A DNA stretch of 64,000 bases. It comes from Fragum whitleyi (Eukaryota; Mollusca; Bivalvia; Cardiida; Cardiidae). The stretch spans positions 34,614,215-34,678,214 of the forward strand of contig OX411559.1 of assembly GCA_948146395.1 (NCBI GenBank). The letters run 5' to 3'. Each line of letters opens with the position of its first letter. Position 1 is the first letter of the stretch. Of the stretch, positions 19,690 through 31,909 are shown one piece after another. The translations under genes were made by a program, and so were the position numbers. The notes beneath the pieces are model-generated. The model made no database searches and was not told the origin of the DNA. It was given only the letters and a program-made list of their open reading frames with translations.

Positions 19690-20888
19690 GCTTTCGCCAT
19701 AAAAAGTAGTTCTCCCGTAATGTTGCATACCTATGCCTGCAGTTTCATCCCTCATACTTTAAGCTCGTAAGGGCAAATCGGGCTTATGGTGAGCTGTGTG
19801 ATCATTAGATATCCCTCGTACGTCATTCGCCATAAACTCTCTTTAGTGTTTATATCATAGGGGCGACAGATCATGAATATTGGATACTAATGTTTGTCAG
19901 CTCATTAAAATGAACCGTATGAATTAAAATTTGAAATATTCCAAATGAAAACACGAGAAAAGAATACCTGTTGACACTTTCTTTGTGTACATTCTAAGGG
20001 CCATACATTTAGCGCATTATGGTGAAACCTTCTGAAAGAGCAAAGTTCATCTGAAAATACAAACGTAGGGACATAAAAATTTGGCTCACCCGTGATAAAC
20101 AATGACCAGAATACCTTTTATGTCAGAAAGGGGACTCAATTGGGAAAAAAGGAGAACATTTGAACAGAAAAAAAGGAAAGAAAAATTCGGGGTTTATGAG
20201 AAATATTTAACACTCACGGTTGTACAGTGTATTAGAATGTGGATTTCCTAGAATGTTACATGTGCGCAAAGAAATGACTTAGCTTGACCAGAATTTTCAC
20301 TATGCACACTAGATTGTACGGTCTCTTGGAAGAACTATATTTAAATAAGAACTCATTCGAAAGTATGCTTTTTAATTCCTAGCTTTTTTTAACCCTAATT
20401 TTGAATAATAATATTTTTTAAAAGGAAGATTACTAAAATATCTATGCTTTGCTAGCTTTCAGTACTTTCAGTACTTTGATTCACATATCAAGTCAGTGAC
20501 CTTAATATAAGTCAAAATGATGTCTAAATCAATTTTTATCCTATCAACACTTTCGAAGACTTGATTTATGCAATGTATAAAATATTTTTTTTCTTGATTA
20601 TATTACTTTAATACAATACATTATAATACATTCTTTAATGCTTTTCGGTGGTTTATCGAGGAATAACGGTAGATTATCACTTGATAATCTCACCGCAAAA
20701 GCAGTGAAATTATCAAAAATTTATACCCTGTTTTTGTGCATTTAACCCTATCTGACTTCATCTATGCGGGGCGAAATAAGTGACGTCACAATGAACGTTG
20801 CATAGCAATCACGTGCAAAATGACGCGCTTTATGAAAAATTGTCCTAGAAATTTCACATTTTGTCTCATTTTTGCATTAAAGAAATAG
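19690..20888. other. Intergenic, nothing recognised
   Basis: No coding region or shared repeat that I can support. AT-rich, with scattered short ORFs. Confidence 0.45.
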
Positions 20889-21045
20889 AATAATCGTTTG
20901 TTTTTCGTGTAAGATCGATGAATTTTTCATTTCGTGAACAACAAAAGCTATATTTTCACGAGTGGCGGAGCCACTCGTGAAAATATAGCGTTTGTTGTTC
21001 ACTCAATGAAATATAAATCGATCTTACACTGAAACAAACGATTAT
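20889..21045. repeat. Foldback hairpin element
   Basis: Outer arms TAATCGTTTGTTTTTCGTGT / complement and inner arms CTATATTTTCACGAGTGGC / complement, almost without a loop (GGAG). A decayed relative is near 54665-54730. Confidence 0.85.
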
Positions 21046-21104
21046 CCTCTATATATTTTAGTTGACCTTATAGTCTTTCAAAGACGCATAGTCTGGTTTT
21101 AGTA

Positions 21105-21255
21105 TAGGGATGAGTGTCTTTTTCACTGCGTTTATTGGGGTATAAAGTGCAATTGCCTTAGCACATGGCAAATAGGGCGTTATGATTAAGCCATGTAGTA
21201 AGGCAATTGCACTTTATACCCCAATAAACGCAGTGAAAAAGACACTCGTCCCTTA
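21105..21255. repeat. Second foldback hairpin element
   Basis: Arms of about 60 bp: AGGGATGAGTGTCTTTTTCA and GGGGTATAAAGTGCAATTGC on the left are mirrored on the right, with a ~30 b loop. It sits about 60 bp from the previous foldback. Confidence 0.9.
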
Positions 21256-22077
21256 TAATTGCAATTATCTAGATCGAGGAAACTATTAAAAAACTCAGCC
21301 AAACATTAAACCTTCAAGTCTACTTTCTGCGCGTATAAATTACACCATCTATTTTTAGATCGTGTATTGTTTATCTCGCTATCGAAGTGAAATGTCATAA
21401 AGTAAAACAAATGATACACAAATAAACGACAACATTAAAATTCGTAGAGGTACTTATGACAAAAAATCTTGTTTTTGCCAAGTTAGTTTGTATTTTTAGA
21501 AAACGGCGTGGTCGGTCTTAGTTGAGAGGGTTGATTGATGGTCTACGTCGACTCGCTGTTTTCTAAGTTTAGGTCGGCTCAGAATCAGAACTGCATGCTT
21601 GTAATCGTAAATTCTTTCGAAAATATATATATTTAAAATAGATGGAATAGCAATGTTGCGTTGGTGATCGGGAACAAGTTTAATTCGAGTTCCTACAACA
21701 CAGGACTTGCAGATCGAATTTCGGGGGTTTCCCGAAAGACCTATTGCATTTTATACAGAAATAAAGTGCAATGGATTTCCCCACGTGATGCGATTTAAAC
21801 CAATCAGAATTCTTTATTTTATTGGATTGCAATTATACTGTCTTAAATTGACAGCTTTAACGTAACTAGGAAACCCCTACTACGCTTGATGTTACAGAAT
21901 ATAATCAATTATCTCCCGTATTCTGTAAAAAAAAAGACCCAACAAAATGATAATTCCTTAAGCCTTTCAGAGACATTTTCAACAATTTCAAGTGCGCGTG
22001 ATAGAGAGTCAGTGAGCTCCATTTACACCTAGAAAGTGCATTAAAATTTGTGTATATTTGATTTGTATTTGTTTGTT
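21256..22077. other. Intergenic, nothing recognised
   Basis: No supported gene. No strong repeat apart from an A run near 21930. Confidence 0.4.
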
Positions 22078-22290
22078 TTAATGGGGTATTACGCCGCTTT
22101 CAACATTTTTTTCAGTTATATCGCGGCGGCTTGAGCACGTAACAATGGATTCCTGGTATTTCTCACAACAGAACTACCATTGCATCCTTTCCTAGCCTCG
22201 AGCTGCTATTCCACATAGGTCTACGACTATCGACCCATTGGTGAGAGACCAATTGTCGGAAATAATGAGACCCGCTGTCATCCTTGATTT
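22078..22290 (-). mobile_element. SINE, minus orientation
   Basis: Begins TTAATGGGGTATTACGCCGC and continues TTTCAGTTATATCGCGGCGG, the complement of the SINE 3' tail at 4440-4510. Then the shared body CAATGGATTCCTGGTATTTC. The tRNA head is degraded. Confidence 0.75.
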
Positions 22291-22666
22291 GGAGTAGAAA
22301 CTATGAATACGTAGCTTCTTATGAAGTGCGTAGTATTGACTAAGATCAGACTGTGCTGATGCACAAGCTGATCTGAGTCTAAGCGTGGCGTATGAGTAAA
22401 ATTGTTGAAAACTTCTCGCTCAGATCCATTTCAGAGCCGTGGTACGAAGCCTGATTGAGGTACCTAAAGCCTGCTCAGCGTTCAAAATGAAAACGTTTGC
22501 GAACGCTTCAGAATGTTATACTCCTTTGCACTTAAGTGCATCGCAAAGCGAGGTACCATTTATAAACGTTCGCAAACGGTTTTTTTTGCATCCTGAAAGT
22601 AGGTTTTTTATATACCAAGGACAAAGTATAGGATATTGCATCTTAAAAAATTTGTATTAATTATCA
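22291..22666. other. Intergenic, inverted repeat words
   Basis: GAAAACGTTTGCGAACGCTTC (about 22488) and AAACGTTCGCAAACGGTTTT (about 22563) form an imperfect inverted pair, suggesting another small foldback at about 22478-22582. No gene. Confidence 0.5.
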
Positions 22667-22860
22667 AGGACGTAACAACCATTACGCACTTTACGCATTT
22701 GCGTAATTAAAACAAATGATCTTTCGAAAAGTACCGTTGATAAATGCTCATAACATCGAAACTTAAGCTGCAGTTACGATGTTTTGATTATTCACCAACG
22801 CTCAAATCATTAAATGGAAGAGAGAGGATTGAGCGGTGACATTCTGTTTAATGAAATGGT
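22667..22860. mobile_element. MITE, AAGGGCGTAGCTA family, reverse copy
   Basis: Carries the CGTAACAACCATTACGCAC end, the GCGTAA core, the CTGCAGTTACGATGTTTTGA hairpin half and CAACGCTCAAATCAT, in inverse order to 26126-26405. The far end is degraded. Confidence 0.65.
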
Positions 22861-23689
22861 AGGGCTGTAGTATCCGCGAAACCTGTGGGCCAACTTATTT
22901 CTGGCCCTCTTTCGGATCGGGTGTAGACTGGTATCACTGTCGAATATCAGAATAGCCTATTCTAGTCGATATTCAGTCTAGAGCTGGTAGCCCGCTTTCT
23001 GAGAGATACACTGATGTTGCGGGCGACAACCCGCCTAGGGTCAGAAATAAGTTGGCCCTGTGATACTTATACTGATGCCCTCGGGTGAAGCACGTGCACC
23101 GCACGACTTTGGAGTAATCGCCACAGTTAATCAAAGTGCTGTCAGCACTGTAAATCGGACATCATTGAGAGGCTGGGATAGTGCAATAGTTCGCCAATCA
23201 AAAGGGCTCTAATTTGGACAATAAAAGTTGGTAAAATATTTGCCCAATTTGTGAGTTTTTTGTCTTAACACTTCATCTTTTCAAGGACATCGCCAGCTCA
23301 TCCAACCTCGTGGGTCCGATTTTGAAAGTTTGCTGATTCGATAGCCCTCTGCTAGTCTAAATTATTTCTTAGCAGATTTTTTTACGTTGTTACAATGAGC
23401 ACACGCCAAGCTAAAAGCTTGTCTGTTAATATTATTCCTCTCTCTAGAGTTTAAAAGCCTGTTTAGCAACAAAACATTTTTCATTAAACTATTTACAATT
23501 TTGATTAACAACATGTTTGTTTTTCAAGCATTGGGTTTTCACAAATACTATAAATGCATTTTCCCTCAAGAAACACGTGAAATCGGCAACTATGCAACTA
23601 TATCTTTGGTTTCTGACCAATCGATTAAATCTAGCAGCACTCTATGATTATTCATGAGTTATTCTAAAAATAGATCGCTCTTACTGCTA
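22861..23689. other. Intergenic, nothing certain
   Basis: A possible foldback at about 22880-23060 pairs GGGCCAACTTATTTCTGGCC with CAGAAATAAGTTGGCCC; its interior includes AGACTGGTATCACTGTCG. No gene. Confidence 0.5.
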
Positions 23690-24035
23690 TCCTATATCAG
23701 TTTATCGTATGTTTTTGTCGGTTTATTTGTTGTTGAATAGTTTTTCTTCATACTCAAATTTGAATTTATTGTAAATAGGATTGGAGCGTGATCAGAGTGC
23801 TCATTGAAATCAAATATTTCAAAATTACAAAATTATTTCTATTTGTTAACACATAGTCAACAGTACTCATTCCACCAGTAGACTTCCCACGCTCCCTGTC
23901 AGAGTGCAGACGACCATTGACCAATGATAAACAACTTAATTGACACATTTCGAGCAGACGATGTCCATTGTATCTACCACGTGGTGTGAATTTACGCGTG
24001 GGTTTTAGCCGAGAGATAATCATAACAGAATTTGA
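23690..24035 (-). pseudogene. LINE endonuclease fragment
   Basis: On the minus strand the translation carries the C-terminal half of an APE-type LINE endonuclease: PRGRYNGHRLLEMCQLSCLS, LVNGRLHSDRERGKSTGG and STVDYVLTNRNNF. In a shifted frame it is followed by DFNEHSDHAPILFTINSN. The SDHAPI block contains the catalytic Asp-His pair of the family. One frameshift lies between VILK and DFNEHSD (near 23815). No reverse transcriptase follows, so it is an isolated decayed piece. Confidence 0.8.
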
Positions 24036-24418
24036 TTGGTTGTCAGCCCTACAACTGGTAAATGACCGTTCGAGAAAAAAATCAGAGTAGTAATATTGTA
24101 AGTGCTACAAATTTATTTTACAGTTAACCTATTGTACGTTTCAAATCCTTTACTCAACCGAAAATCTTGTTATAAACACTGAAAATACTAACTGGTAATT
24201 ACTAAAAGCGAAAATTACATCAAATTTTGTATTAGCATCTTCTCTATTTGTCGAAAAGTAAATAAGATAAAAACAAAGTTTGTAGATTGTGACTGAAAAG
24301 GCCGTTTCTTCGGTGTTTGAAAACACATTATTTGGTTTGAACACATTGCTCAGAAGATAAAGGTAAAAATGTACTGGGTCAAACAGACTGGATTTCTGGA
24401 AACCGGTATAAATCTCCG
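24036..24418. other. Intergenic, nothing recognised
   Basis: AT-rich, with only chance-length ORFs. Confidence 0.4.
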
Positions 24419-24833
24419 ATTTAAAAACATCATGTAATTGATATTCACTCCGATCTAAACCATTCAATATCACTCTCTGTTCTCTGCTCATTTACTCTAA
24501 ACACTTTCACCACTCAAAACGCTCCAAATATGCTTAAAATCATTCATAATGACCAATATTTCATTCAAATCGATCAATCACATGATCTATTATCGGTTGT
24601 GGGTTTCGAAGCCTCTGACTAGCCCGAATAACATATACAAACAGGACAAAACGTTGATTTTTGTAAAGGGCCGTAATAATTTATCGCTAATTCGTCAAGT
24701 CGGACGAAGAAATCGTTATTGTATTACCTCTCCTTAATTTTATTCAAAACGCGTTCCTTCTACCCATTCAATTTCATTCCAAAATCATTAGCAAATCAAT
24801 TACTCTGTCAATTTCATTTTTTTATTTACTGTA
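24419..24833. mobile_element. Foldback MITE, ACAGTTAACAACAT family (diverged)
   Basis: Left side AAAAACATCATGTAATTGAT then CACTCCGATCTAAACCATTC; right side AACGCGTTCCTTCTACCCAT, ACTCTGTCAATTTCATTTTT and TTTACTGTA. More diverged than the other copies. Confidence 0.65.
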
Positions 24834-24983
24834 AAACAATGGCTAGGACAATGATATAATTCTTTAACCATTCTCAGTAGTAGTATTAAAAATAAAACTT
24901 TATCATTGGAAAGATCACTTTGGATAGTCTTTTTTTCAACAAGCACATAATTTATATGTCATGAAAAGGAGTGTGTCATTAAC

Positions 24984-25230
24984 CAGGGGCCCGTTTTACT
25001 AAACATCTTACGACCAATTTTTGCGTAAGTCAAACATTAAAGTTGCTTCTACAGGGGTAACTTACTTTGGATTTCTGCCATGCATCATCTCATTGGAATC
25101 GTCTTCCAAAGACGATTCCTGTGAGATATTGCAAGGCAGAATCTAAATCTGAAAGAAAACACCAGGAACGATTTGTGATTTTGACTTACGATTAATTTTG
25201 TCGTAAGAAGTTTAGTAATACGGGCCCCTG
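24984..25230. mobile_element. MITE, CAGGGGCCCG ends
   Basis: Left CAGGGGCCCGTTTTACTAAA and right TTTAGTAATACGGGCCCCTG are inverted repeats of about 20 bp. A central hairpin is GGAATCGTCTTCCAAAGACG-type. A partial copy lies at 35963-36135. Confidence 0.85.
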
Positions 25231-25649
25231 CTTTTACGATGGGGTTGGGGGCATTAATAAATGATTTACAAATATCTGTTTTCATATTTGTAGCCTGATG
25301 AAGGGCAAATTAATGATTGTCCATGTAAAATCTTGGTTGATATCGTCCCAGCGATTTTTGGGGAGTTTTTTTTTTTTTTTAAAAAAAAACGATATACGCA
25401 CGGACGGTCGAGCACGAAGTTACGTACAAACAAAATGCCAATAGAGTTTCATCCAGTCAACCTCAAAATAAAAAAAAAACTTTAAAAAATGTGCGGTGGT
25501 GATCATGAGAAAACATCGTCGTTTTCTTCTAAAATACTACAGCTTTTAAATGCTGTAATTACATGGTTTGAGAAGAACATCGACTTTACGGGGGAAAAGT
25601 AATTCAGTGGAAAATGTACCTGTCCAAATATAATTTTTTGAAGACTACA
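25231..25649. other. Intergenic, one hairpin
   Basis: A T run then A run near 25366-25390, and a hairpin at 25511-25580 (CATCGTCGTTTTCTTCTAAA with its complement and an inner CTACAGC stem), same type as 131-209. Confidence 0.55.
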
Positions 25650-26073
25650 ATTGGAAAAAATTCAGTGAAATCGACAAGGTAAATGATTTTAGAGTGATTT
25701 TCGAATGATATTGAAAAAGTTTGTGGAGCGAGGATTGAATGAATTTCAAGGGAGGTTAAGCATGAACGCTAATGTAATCCAATTAGATACAACTATCGAT
25801 AACCCATTACCCCGTTTTAGAAAATATACGTAGACCTACTATCATTATTTGCGAACAAATCTGAGGTTCATAAAGTAACATAAGCCAATAATATCATGCA
25901 ATTATTTGATCGATTTGATTGAAATGTAGATCATATCGAACGATTTCGAAGCGTTCGGGGCGTTTTTGAGTGATTGGAGTGAGTGTTTGGAATTACGTTT
26001 TGGAGCGCTGAGCGAATGTTTTTGAATGGTTTTGATCGGAGTGAATGTCGACTTCATGATGTTGTTAACTGTA
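25650..26073. mobile_element. Foldback MITE, ACAGTTAACAACAT family
   Basis: Starts near TTCAGTGAAATCGACAAGGT. Contains GTGGAGCGAG, GGGAGGTTAAGC, AGCGCTGAGCGAATG, and ends TCATGATGTTGTTAACTGTA. Confidence 0.8.
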
Positions 26074-26125
26074 ACACTGTGCATCTTGTTTTGTTATAAG
26101 ATGCCATGTTATTATACTCTGCATA

Positions 26126-26405
26126 GGCGTAGCTAGGACTTTGAAATTTATACGTACTCAGAAGGCGACAACTTAAGAATATTTAGGATAAAGGCGATAT
26201 ATGTGGACTGTGACCAAAGATGGATGCCCTCCGTCCTCTCCCTTTTTATGATTTGAGCGTTGGTGAATAATCAAAACATCGTAACTATAGCTTGAATAAG
26301 CTGTAGTTTCGATGTTATGATCATTCGTCAACTATATTTTGTAAAACATAGGATTATTTCTTTTACGCATTTGCGTAAATTGCGTAATGGGAGTTACGCC
26401 CTTGC
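26126..26405. mobile_element. MITE, AAGGGCGTAGCTA family
   Basis: Left GGCGTAGCTAGGACTTTGAA; right ACGCATTTGCGTAAATTGCG then GGGAGTTACGCCCTT. The central hairpin is AACATCGTAACTATAGCTTG / complement. This is the best-preserved copy of the family here. Confidence 0.8.
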
Positions 26406-26621
26406 TCTGTGCTATTATTCAACTGACAGGGCGTGGCTTAGCCTTGACGTACGTAATTAGGTGAGTTCATTTCTTAATATGAAGTTACTAGGGTTTGGCT
26501 ACCCACCGATTAGTTATCATTTCAAGTATACATTGTCGAAGATCCATAGAGTGTATAAAAAGCTGATTTACTAAACCTGAAATGAAACGGTCTGTTACTT
26601 TAAATATTAATATAGCCCCGT

Positions 26622-26818
26622 TTTAGCGCGACGGACTACCATTCAAAAAGCCATGGGTTCTATTCCCGATGGTGCATTACGGAGAGCACCTGGCGTCTAG
26701 GAGAGGATGTAATTGTAGTACTGGTAGAAATACCAAGAATCCATTATTAGGTCTCCGGCCGCCGCGATATAACTGAAAGAATGTATAAAGTGACGTAAAA
26801 CCTCATTCAAACAAACTA
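26622..26818 (+). mobile_element. tRNA-derived SINE (shortened)
   Basis: tRNA-like head with a B box-like GGGTTCTATTCCC at about 26656. Body AGTACTGGTAGAAATACCAA and tail CGGCCGCCGCGATATAACTG...GTGACGTAAAACC, then an AAACAAAC end. Confidence 0.75.
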
Positions 26819-27332
26819 AATACCAAAAAATGCTTAAGCCCCAGCCCTACCGGGCCAAAAATCATTAATTATAGCCATTAGACCCTTTATGCAGAGTTGG
26901 GCAGATTTTGAATTATTTGTCGTCTGGCAAAAGATATACCAAATTGCCTCACTTATCCGACCTTATCTCGATTGGTATAATACGACATTCAAGTGCTTAA
27001 AACCCGTAAGTCCCCATACATTGTATAGGCGCTTATGATTTTTAAGCGCCAGAACACCGAGTGGTACTGAAGTATCTCAGGTTGTTATTTATTCATAAAG
27101 TACTCTAAGTCGTTCGTTTGTTTAGTATAAGTTTTACACGGGACGACATACAGACGAAAAGATAGGTGAGTTCGTAAAGTTGATATTGATTATTTTTGAC
27201 GTTTTGTGTAATTGATACACGAGCTACACAAAGCTTGAGTAGCCTATATAGTGTGAATGTTAATAGTCTATTTTGTGTGTTATGAACGTTCTACACTTCC
27301 AGCAAAGTCATTTAGCTAATTTATATACCCAG
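26819..27332. other. Intergenic, nothing recognised
   Basis: No supported gene or repeat. Confidence 0.4.
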
Positions 27333-27453
27333 TCATAGGGGTCCAAATTACCCCCCCCCCCTCCCACCACCACCGGCATATAGACCAAAAATATAAACGT
27401 TTATATTATTGGTTTATAAGGTGGTAGGGGGTGTAATTTCGGACCCCGATGTG
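27333..27453. mobile_element. Foldback MITE, CATAGGGGTCC family
   Basis: CATAGGGGTCCAAATTACCC plus a C run at the left, TGTAATTTCGGACCCCGATG at the right; central ATATAAACGTTTATAT palindrome. Confidence 0.8.
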
Positions 27454-28129
27454 CCCAGCGACATAAATATGCCACTAAATATCCAGGGTATATCTAATAT
27501 CGACACGAGAAATAGATTATCGAAAAGTGTCATATCGATACAAACTTACAACAAAGCCTGTTTCTGGCACTTGGATCCAGGCATTTTTTCACAGTCAGTT
27601 GAGCTACTATGAGGACAATCAAAGTGCTGTAAGAACTGAACGGATTGAAATGGTTAAGTTATTGTTGTCAAAACCCTATCAAATCCAAGCATGCCACTTT
27701 TATGGATACATTTGCAAAAAAAAGAAAAAAAGAATCAATCACAAGGGCTCAATATCTCGAGCATATTGACAAATAAAACATCTACAAGCTAGAAAAATTA
27801 AGAGTGACATCATTGATAACATTCTAATGTACAGACCAACACCCCTTCGAAGGGTTCGTGCTTCGAGTGTGGAAATATGAAAATAAAAAACGGGTCTTGC
27901 CAGCTAATAGGCTACATAAATTTACTGAATGCATGTCGGAAGGCCTTGCATATTAACATGTGTTAATATGCAAAGCCTTATAACATTGAATCCGTAAGAG
28001 TTTGTTACAGGTCTTGATTTCTCATCCATCATTTATTTTGTAGTGAAATGATAATAATAATAAAATAAATAAAATAAATAACAAAGGTGTCAGAATGGCC
28101 TTAAACCACTCACCCGAATTTTATTGGTC
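27454..28129. other. Intergenic, nothing certain
   Basis: Small inverted repeat near 27940-27985 (GCCTTGCATATTAACATG / complement) and an AAT/AAAT microsatellite at about 28049-28082. No gene. Confidence 0.45.
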
Positions 28130-28880
28130 CAGTGGTTGTCACCAAAGTAACAATCTGGCTTAGATTTGAACATTTAAATTTGGATAGCGGATTCAATTTG
28201 GATATTGGCCACGAGTTTCCACGCACATATTAATGGCCAATATCAAGATGTCCCAAAGAATTTTGAAAAGGGTCACCAAAAGAACATTCTAGAAGAGTTT
28301 CATTGACAATGCTCCATTAGTAAAGAAGGTACTGTTTACTAATTTCGCAGAGAGAAAAGGTTCAATCCTACCACGACCATATCTATGGGCGAAACAGAAT
28401 TTCGAAAAAAAAGCTGTTCTAATAGGAGTCACCAAGGAACATTCGTGCTAAGTTTGGTTGAAATTGTCCAACTGGTTTTAGAGTGATAGACGTTTAAAGA
28501 TTTCAAAGTCAAAAACAGTATATCTTTCAACTCCCCTATTAAGGGATTAATCAATATTTCTCAAGTTAGTTTTGGAAATGAATACCTTAGGAACATTTCT
28601 GCCGGGTTTTAATACACCTTACAGATTTAGGGATATGTCAATATGAAAAGATTTAGGAGTATACGTCGAATACATGATTAGGGGGACGTTTAAAGGGAAA
28701 TATGGAAGTCATGTCCTATACGAATAATATATATTTTTTTTTTCTTTTCGATGTTGTAATAAAATATGACCGTCACGCGAATAGGCACCATCTGGGAACT
28801 CTGAGAATTTAAAATTTGAAAAAAAAAAAAAAAAAAGAAATGGGTCCAGCATAGGTCGCATTTCAAAAATACTTTCACAT
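28130..28880. repeat. Degenerate ~150-bp repeat array
   Basis: Successive phrases of the type 'CACCAAAGAACATTC...GTTTCATTG' and 'CACCAAGGAACATTC...GTTTGGTTGAAATTG' recur every ~130-190 b. They resemble the arrays at 32340-32930 and 46230-47110. It ends near poly-T and poly-A runs at 28733-28745 and 28819-28835. Confidence 0.6.
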
Positions 28881-29326
28881 TAAGGTAGATTGATCATTCT
28901 TCATTCAGAAAATAAACAGAGCGCAAAAAGTTTCGATCCTAGCCAGTCTGCGCAATCCGCGCAGTCTGACTTTGGTCGACACTTTGCGCACTACCCAGAT
29001 GGTCCCTTTTCGCGTGACGGGTCACAAATCTAACTTGGTGACACTCTTGGTGATGAAGCTAATACCAGAGCTAGATAGAGAGAGTATTTTGGTTTTTAAA
29101 TTCAAATATTTCATTATTTCTGACTTAAACCCTATGTTGTGGGTTCTCATTTGAAACGTTTCGTCGAGACGAATCAAATGAGTACCCACAATATAGGGTT
29201 TTATTAAGAAACAAAGATTTTAGACTAGCTGTGCCCCCTTTTATCTGGATACCGGGCTAAAACACAAAAGCATTTTACATTGATGGTCTCTAGAATGCAG
29301 AAAAAATACTAGTTAACGTAGAAGAA
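28881..29326. other. Intergenic with a long-arm inverted repeat
   Basis: CCTATGTTGTGGGTTCTCATTTGAA (about 29129) is mirrored by CAAATGAGTACCCACAATATAGGG at about 29175-29200, a foldback of about 70 b total. A CAGTCTGCGCAATCCGCGCA hairpin lies near 28945-28975. No gene. Confidence 0.55.
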
Positions 29327-29758
29327 ACAGTGAGTAACAACGGGAAATCGACACTCACCTCGATCAAAACCATTCTATTGCGCTCGCTCATCGCTCTATT
29401 CATTCATTTATTCAAAAAACACTCACACCATTTAAAAACGCTCCAAAATCGTTAAAAAATAATTCAAATGCGATCAAAATTATCTACCTCTGTTTGAAAT
29501 TATTTAAATGGTTCCACGATTATTTTGGCTGGTGTGGATTTCAAAGCGTCTAAAAGGTTCATGAATACACGCAAATAGGATTAAGGCGTTTCAAAGGTAG
29601 ACAATAAATATTGCTTATTTCGTCCAAGTTACACGTAATTAGTGATATTGGATAACCTACCTTAAATTGAAAGTTCAACACTGACTCAACGCGCTCATTC
29701 ATTATCATTCCAAATTCATTTTAATATTGTTCGTTATGTTAATTTCACACTGTTATTA
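29327..29758. mobile_element. Foldback MITE, ACAGTTAACAACAT family (diverged)
   Basis: CGACACTCACCTCGATCAAA, GCTCATCGCTC and CATTCCAAATTCATTTTAAT in the family order; ends near TTAATTTCACACTGTTATTA. Confidence 0.65.
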
Positions 29759-29967
29759 AAAATACCCATTTTGTTTTCGCATTTTGTCGTTTTGCAATTT
29801 TCAAAGTTTTTACTAAAGAAGACACAAGATACAAGATTGAATATGGCACCAGTCCGACGAGCTACCAATGCGCTATGACGGCGGCTGTTGTCACTATATA
29901 CAACAAGTAAGTAAGTTCTACCGTCCAACCCGGGATAGTCATGTGAAATTTGGTTGAAATCCACAAT

Positions 29968-30473
29968 TTACTGTCAGAGAAACTGAAATTGCTGGTTTTG
30001 GAATGAAACTGAATGAGCGTGTTGTTCGAGTTTTGAAAATTTTCGAGGGATGTAATACAGTCGATAATTTCGTCCAAATGTACACTAACCAATAAAATCA
30101 TACACTTATTTGATTGGTTTGATTCAAATGATGATGCTTTTCAGCGTTTTCTTCTAACTATCATTCCAATCAAAACCATTTAAGTCACTCACTCAGTGCT
30201 CCATTCTTTCATTCCAAAAACTCACTTAAATCGATCAAAAACGCTCCGAAATAATGAGAAAACATTTCGAAATCATTCAAGGTACTCACCATTTAATGAA
30301 AGTACGAACGTTTTGTTAAAGGGGGTAAAAGATATCGCTTATTTTTCCATCTTTAACAAAATTAGCGATGTTCGATTACCCCTTCCTTTGATTTCACTCA
30401 AAACTCGCTCTACACTCATTCTATTTCACAAAAAATAAACCATCTTGTCAATGTTATAATGTTCTTAACTGTA
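29968..30473. mobile_element. Composite MITE copies, same family
   Basis: A partial copy (about 29968-30100, with GAATGAGCGTGTTGTTCGAG) runs into a second copy (about 30120-30473). The second has CACTCACTCAGTGCTCCATT, the central GTAAAAGATATCGCTT stem, CTCGCTCTACACTCATT and CTTAACTGTA. The right end is only 68 bp from the splice acceptor of the first coding exon of the glycosidase gene. Confidence 0.65.
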
Positions 30474-30540
30474 TATGGCGAAAACTATAGAATAGAACCA
30501 TTGATCACGCAGTTAAACTACAAATTTACTTTCTTTTACA

Positions 30541-30565
30541 GGAACGGTCTCAACCTTCGGGAAAA
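30541..30565 (+). promoter_or_regulatory. Splice acceptor and 5' UTR of the glycosidase
   Basis: TTTACTTTCTTTTACAG ends at 30541, followed by 24 b of leader and the ATG at 30566. This implies at least one untranslated exon further upstream, so the promoter is not next to the ATG. Confidence 0.6.
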
Positions 30566-31909
30566 ATGGCTTTCATAAAGAATGGACCTTGTATAACATT
30601 AATTTCTCTTGTGTTTTCAAGCACCTTAGCATATGGTTCTAAGTCAGTCAGAGATATTTCCTGTAATGTGGTTGCCCCTTGGTATTGCGAGACAGTTCTA
30701 TCCGCGTTAATGAGTGATGCCGACTTGTTGCAATTAGAATACAGAAACAAAAAAGACACTAACGATCCCGATATTGTTGCTAAAGTGTTGCTCAACGATG
30801 AAACACATGGCTTCACATTCGAAAAGAGAGGCGATACTTGCCCAGGCGTTGATATAGAATCAAAATTAACCATACTAAACATTAAACCCATGGAAGATTC
30901 TAGCTCGCAGTGCTACGAATTAATTTTAGAAGATCCTTCAAGTCCACAGATATGTATTAACACGCGCAATGCATTCTGGTATGGAGGTGCAGAGTTGCAT
31001 GGTCAAAGATGGCCAATAAATGATGTCAAAATGGAAAATCAGCCATATGTTTCGAATGACTTCGTGTCGTTTACGACTTCGTATGGAAATGTTCTCGAGC
31101 GTATATGGTTCAGCTCAAAAGGGTTTACGGTTTACGTACCTGAAAATATTCCATTGTTCGTAGAAATGAAAAAGGACAGTATTTGTTTCAGTGCCAAATT
31201 CAGTAAACATTATAAACCAGTATCTGGCATTAAGCAAATTTTGAATATGGAGATATGCGATACAAAGAATGCCAAGGAAGCATTCCAACTTATAACTGAG
31301 AAGTACATTGATAAACCAAATGGAATTCCTGATGAAAGAATGTTTAAATCACTGATATGGTCGACATGGGCTAAATATAAAACTGATATCAACGAAGAAA
31401 CTATTCTTTCATATGCGGACGAAATAATCGACCATGGATTTAGTAACTCGCAGCTCGAAATCGATGATATGTATTCCAGTACCTATGGCGATTTTGATTT
31501 CGACCCGAAGAAGTTCGAAAATGCTACAAGAATGATATCTAATTTGAAGTCCAAGGGGTTTCGCGTTACTGCATGGGTGACTCCGTTCGCTAATCTGAAC
31601 TCGAAAGCATTTGAAACCGGAATGGAGAATTCCTATTGGCTAGAAAGCCCCGATGACACGCCTGCTCTCGTAAAATGGTGGCAGGGCATTGGTGGAGTGC
31701 TTGACGTCACAAACAAGGACGCTATTGATTGGTACATCGATCGTTTAAGCCTCATGAAAAAACACTATGGGATTGATTCTTTCAAATTCGATGCCGGAGA
31801 GACGAATTATGTCCCTTCGCAGTGCAAACCTAAGCAACCATGGGCTGACACAACATCTTATGCAACAAAATATGTTGAAGCTGTGAGCAATATGGGACCA
31901 ATGATTGAG
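30566..31909 (+). CDS. Glycosidase coding exon 1 (448 codons)
   Basis: From ATG to GATTGAG|GTGAGT. Contains the signal peptide, N-terminal domain and most of the catalytic barrel, including the nucleophile Asp409. Past the donor the frame runs on to 31987, which is intron. Confidence 0.9.
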
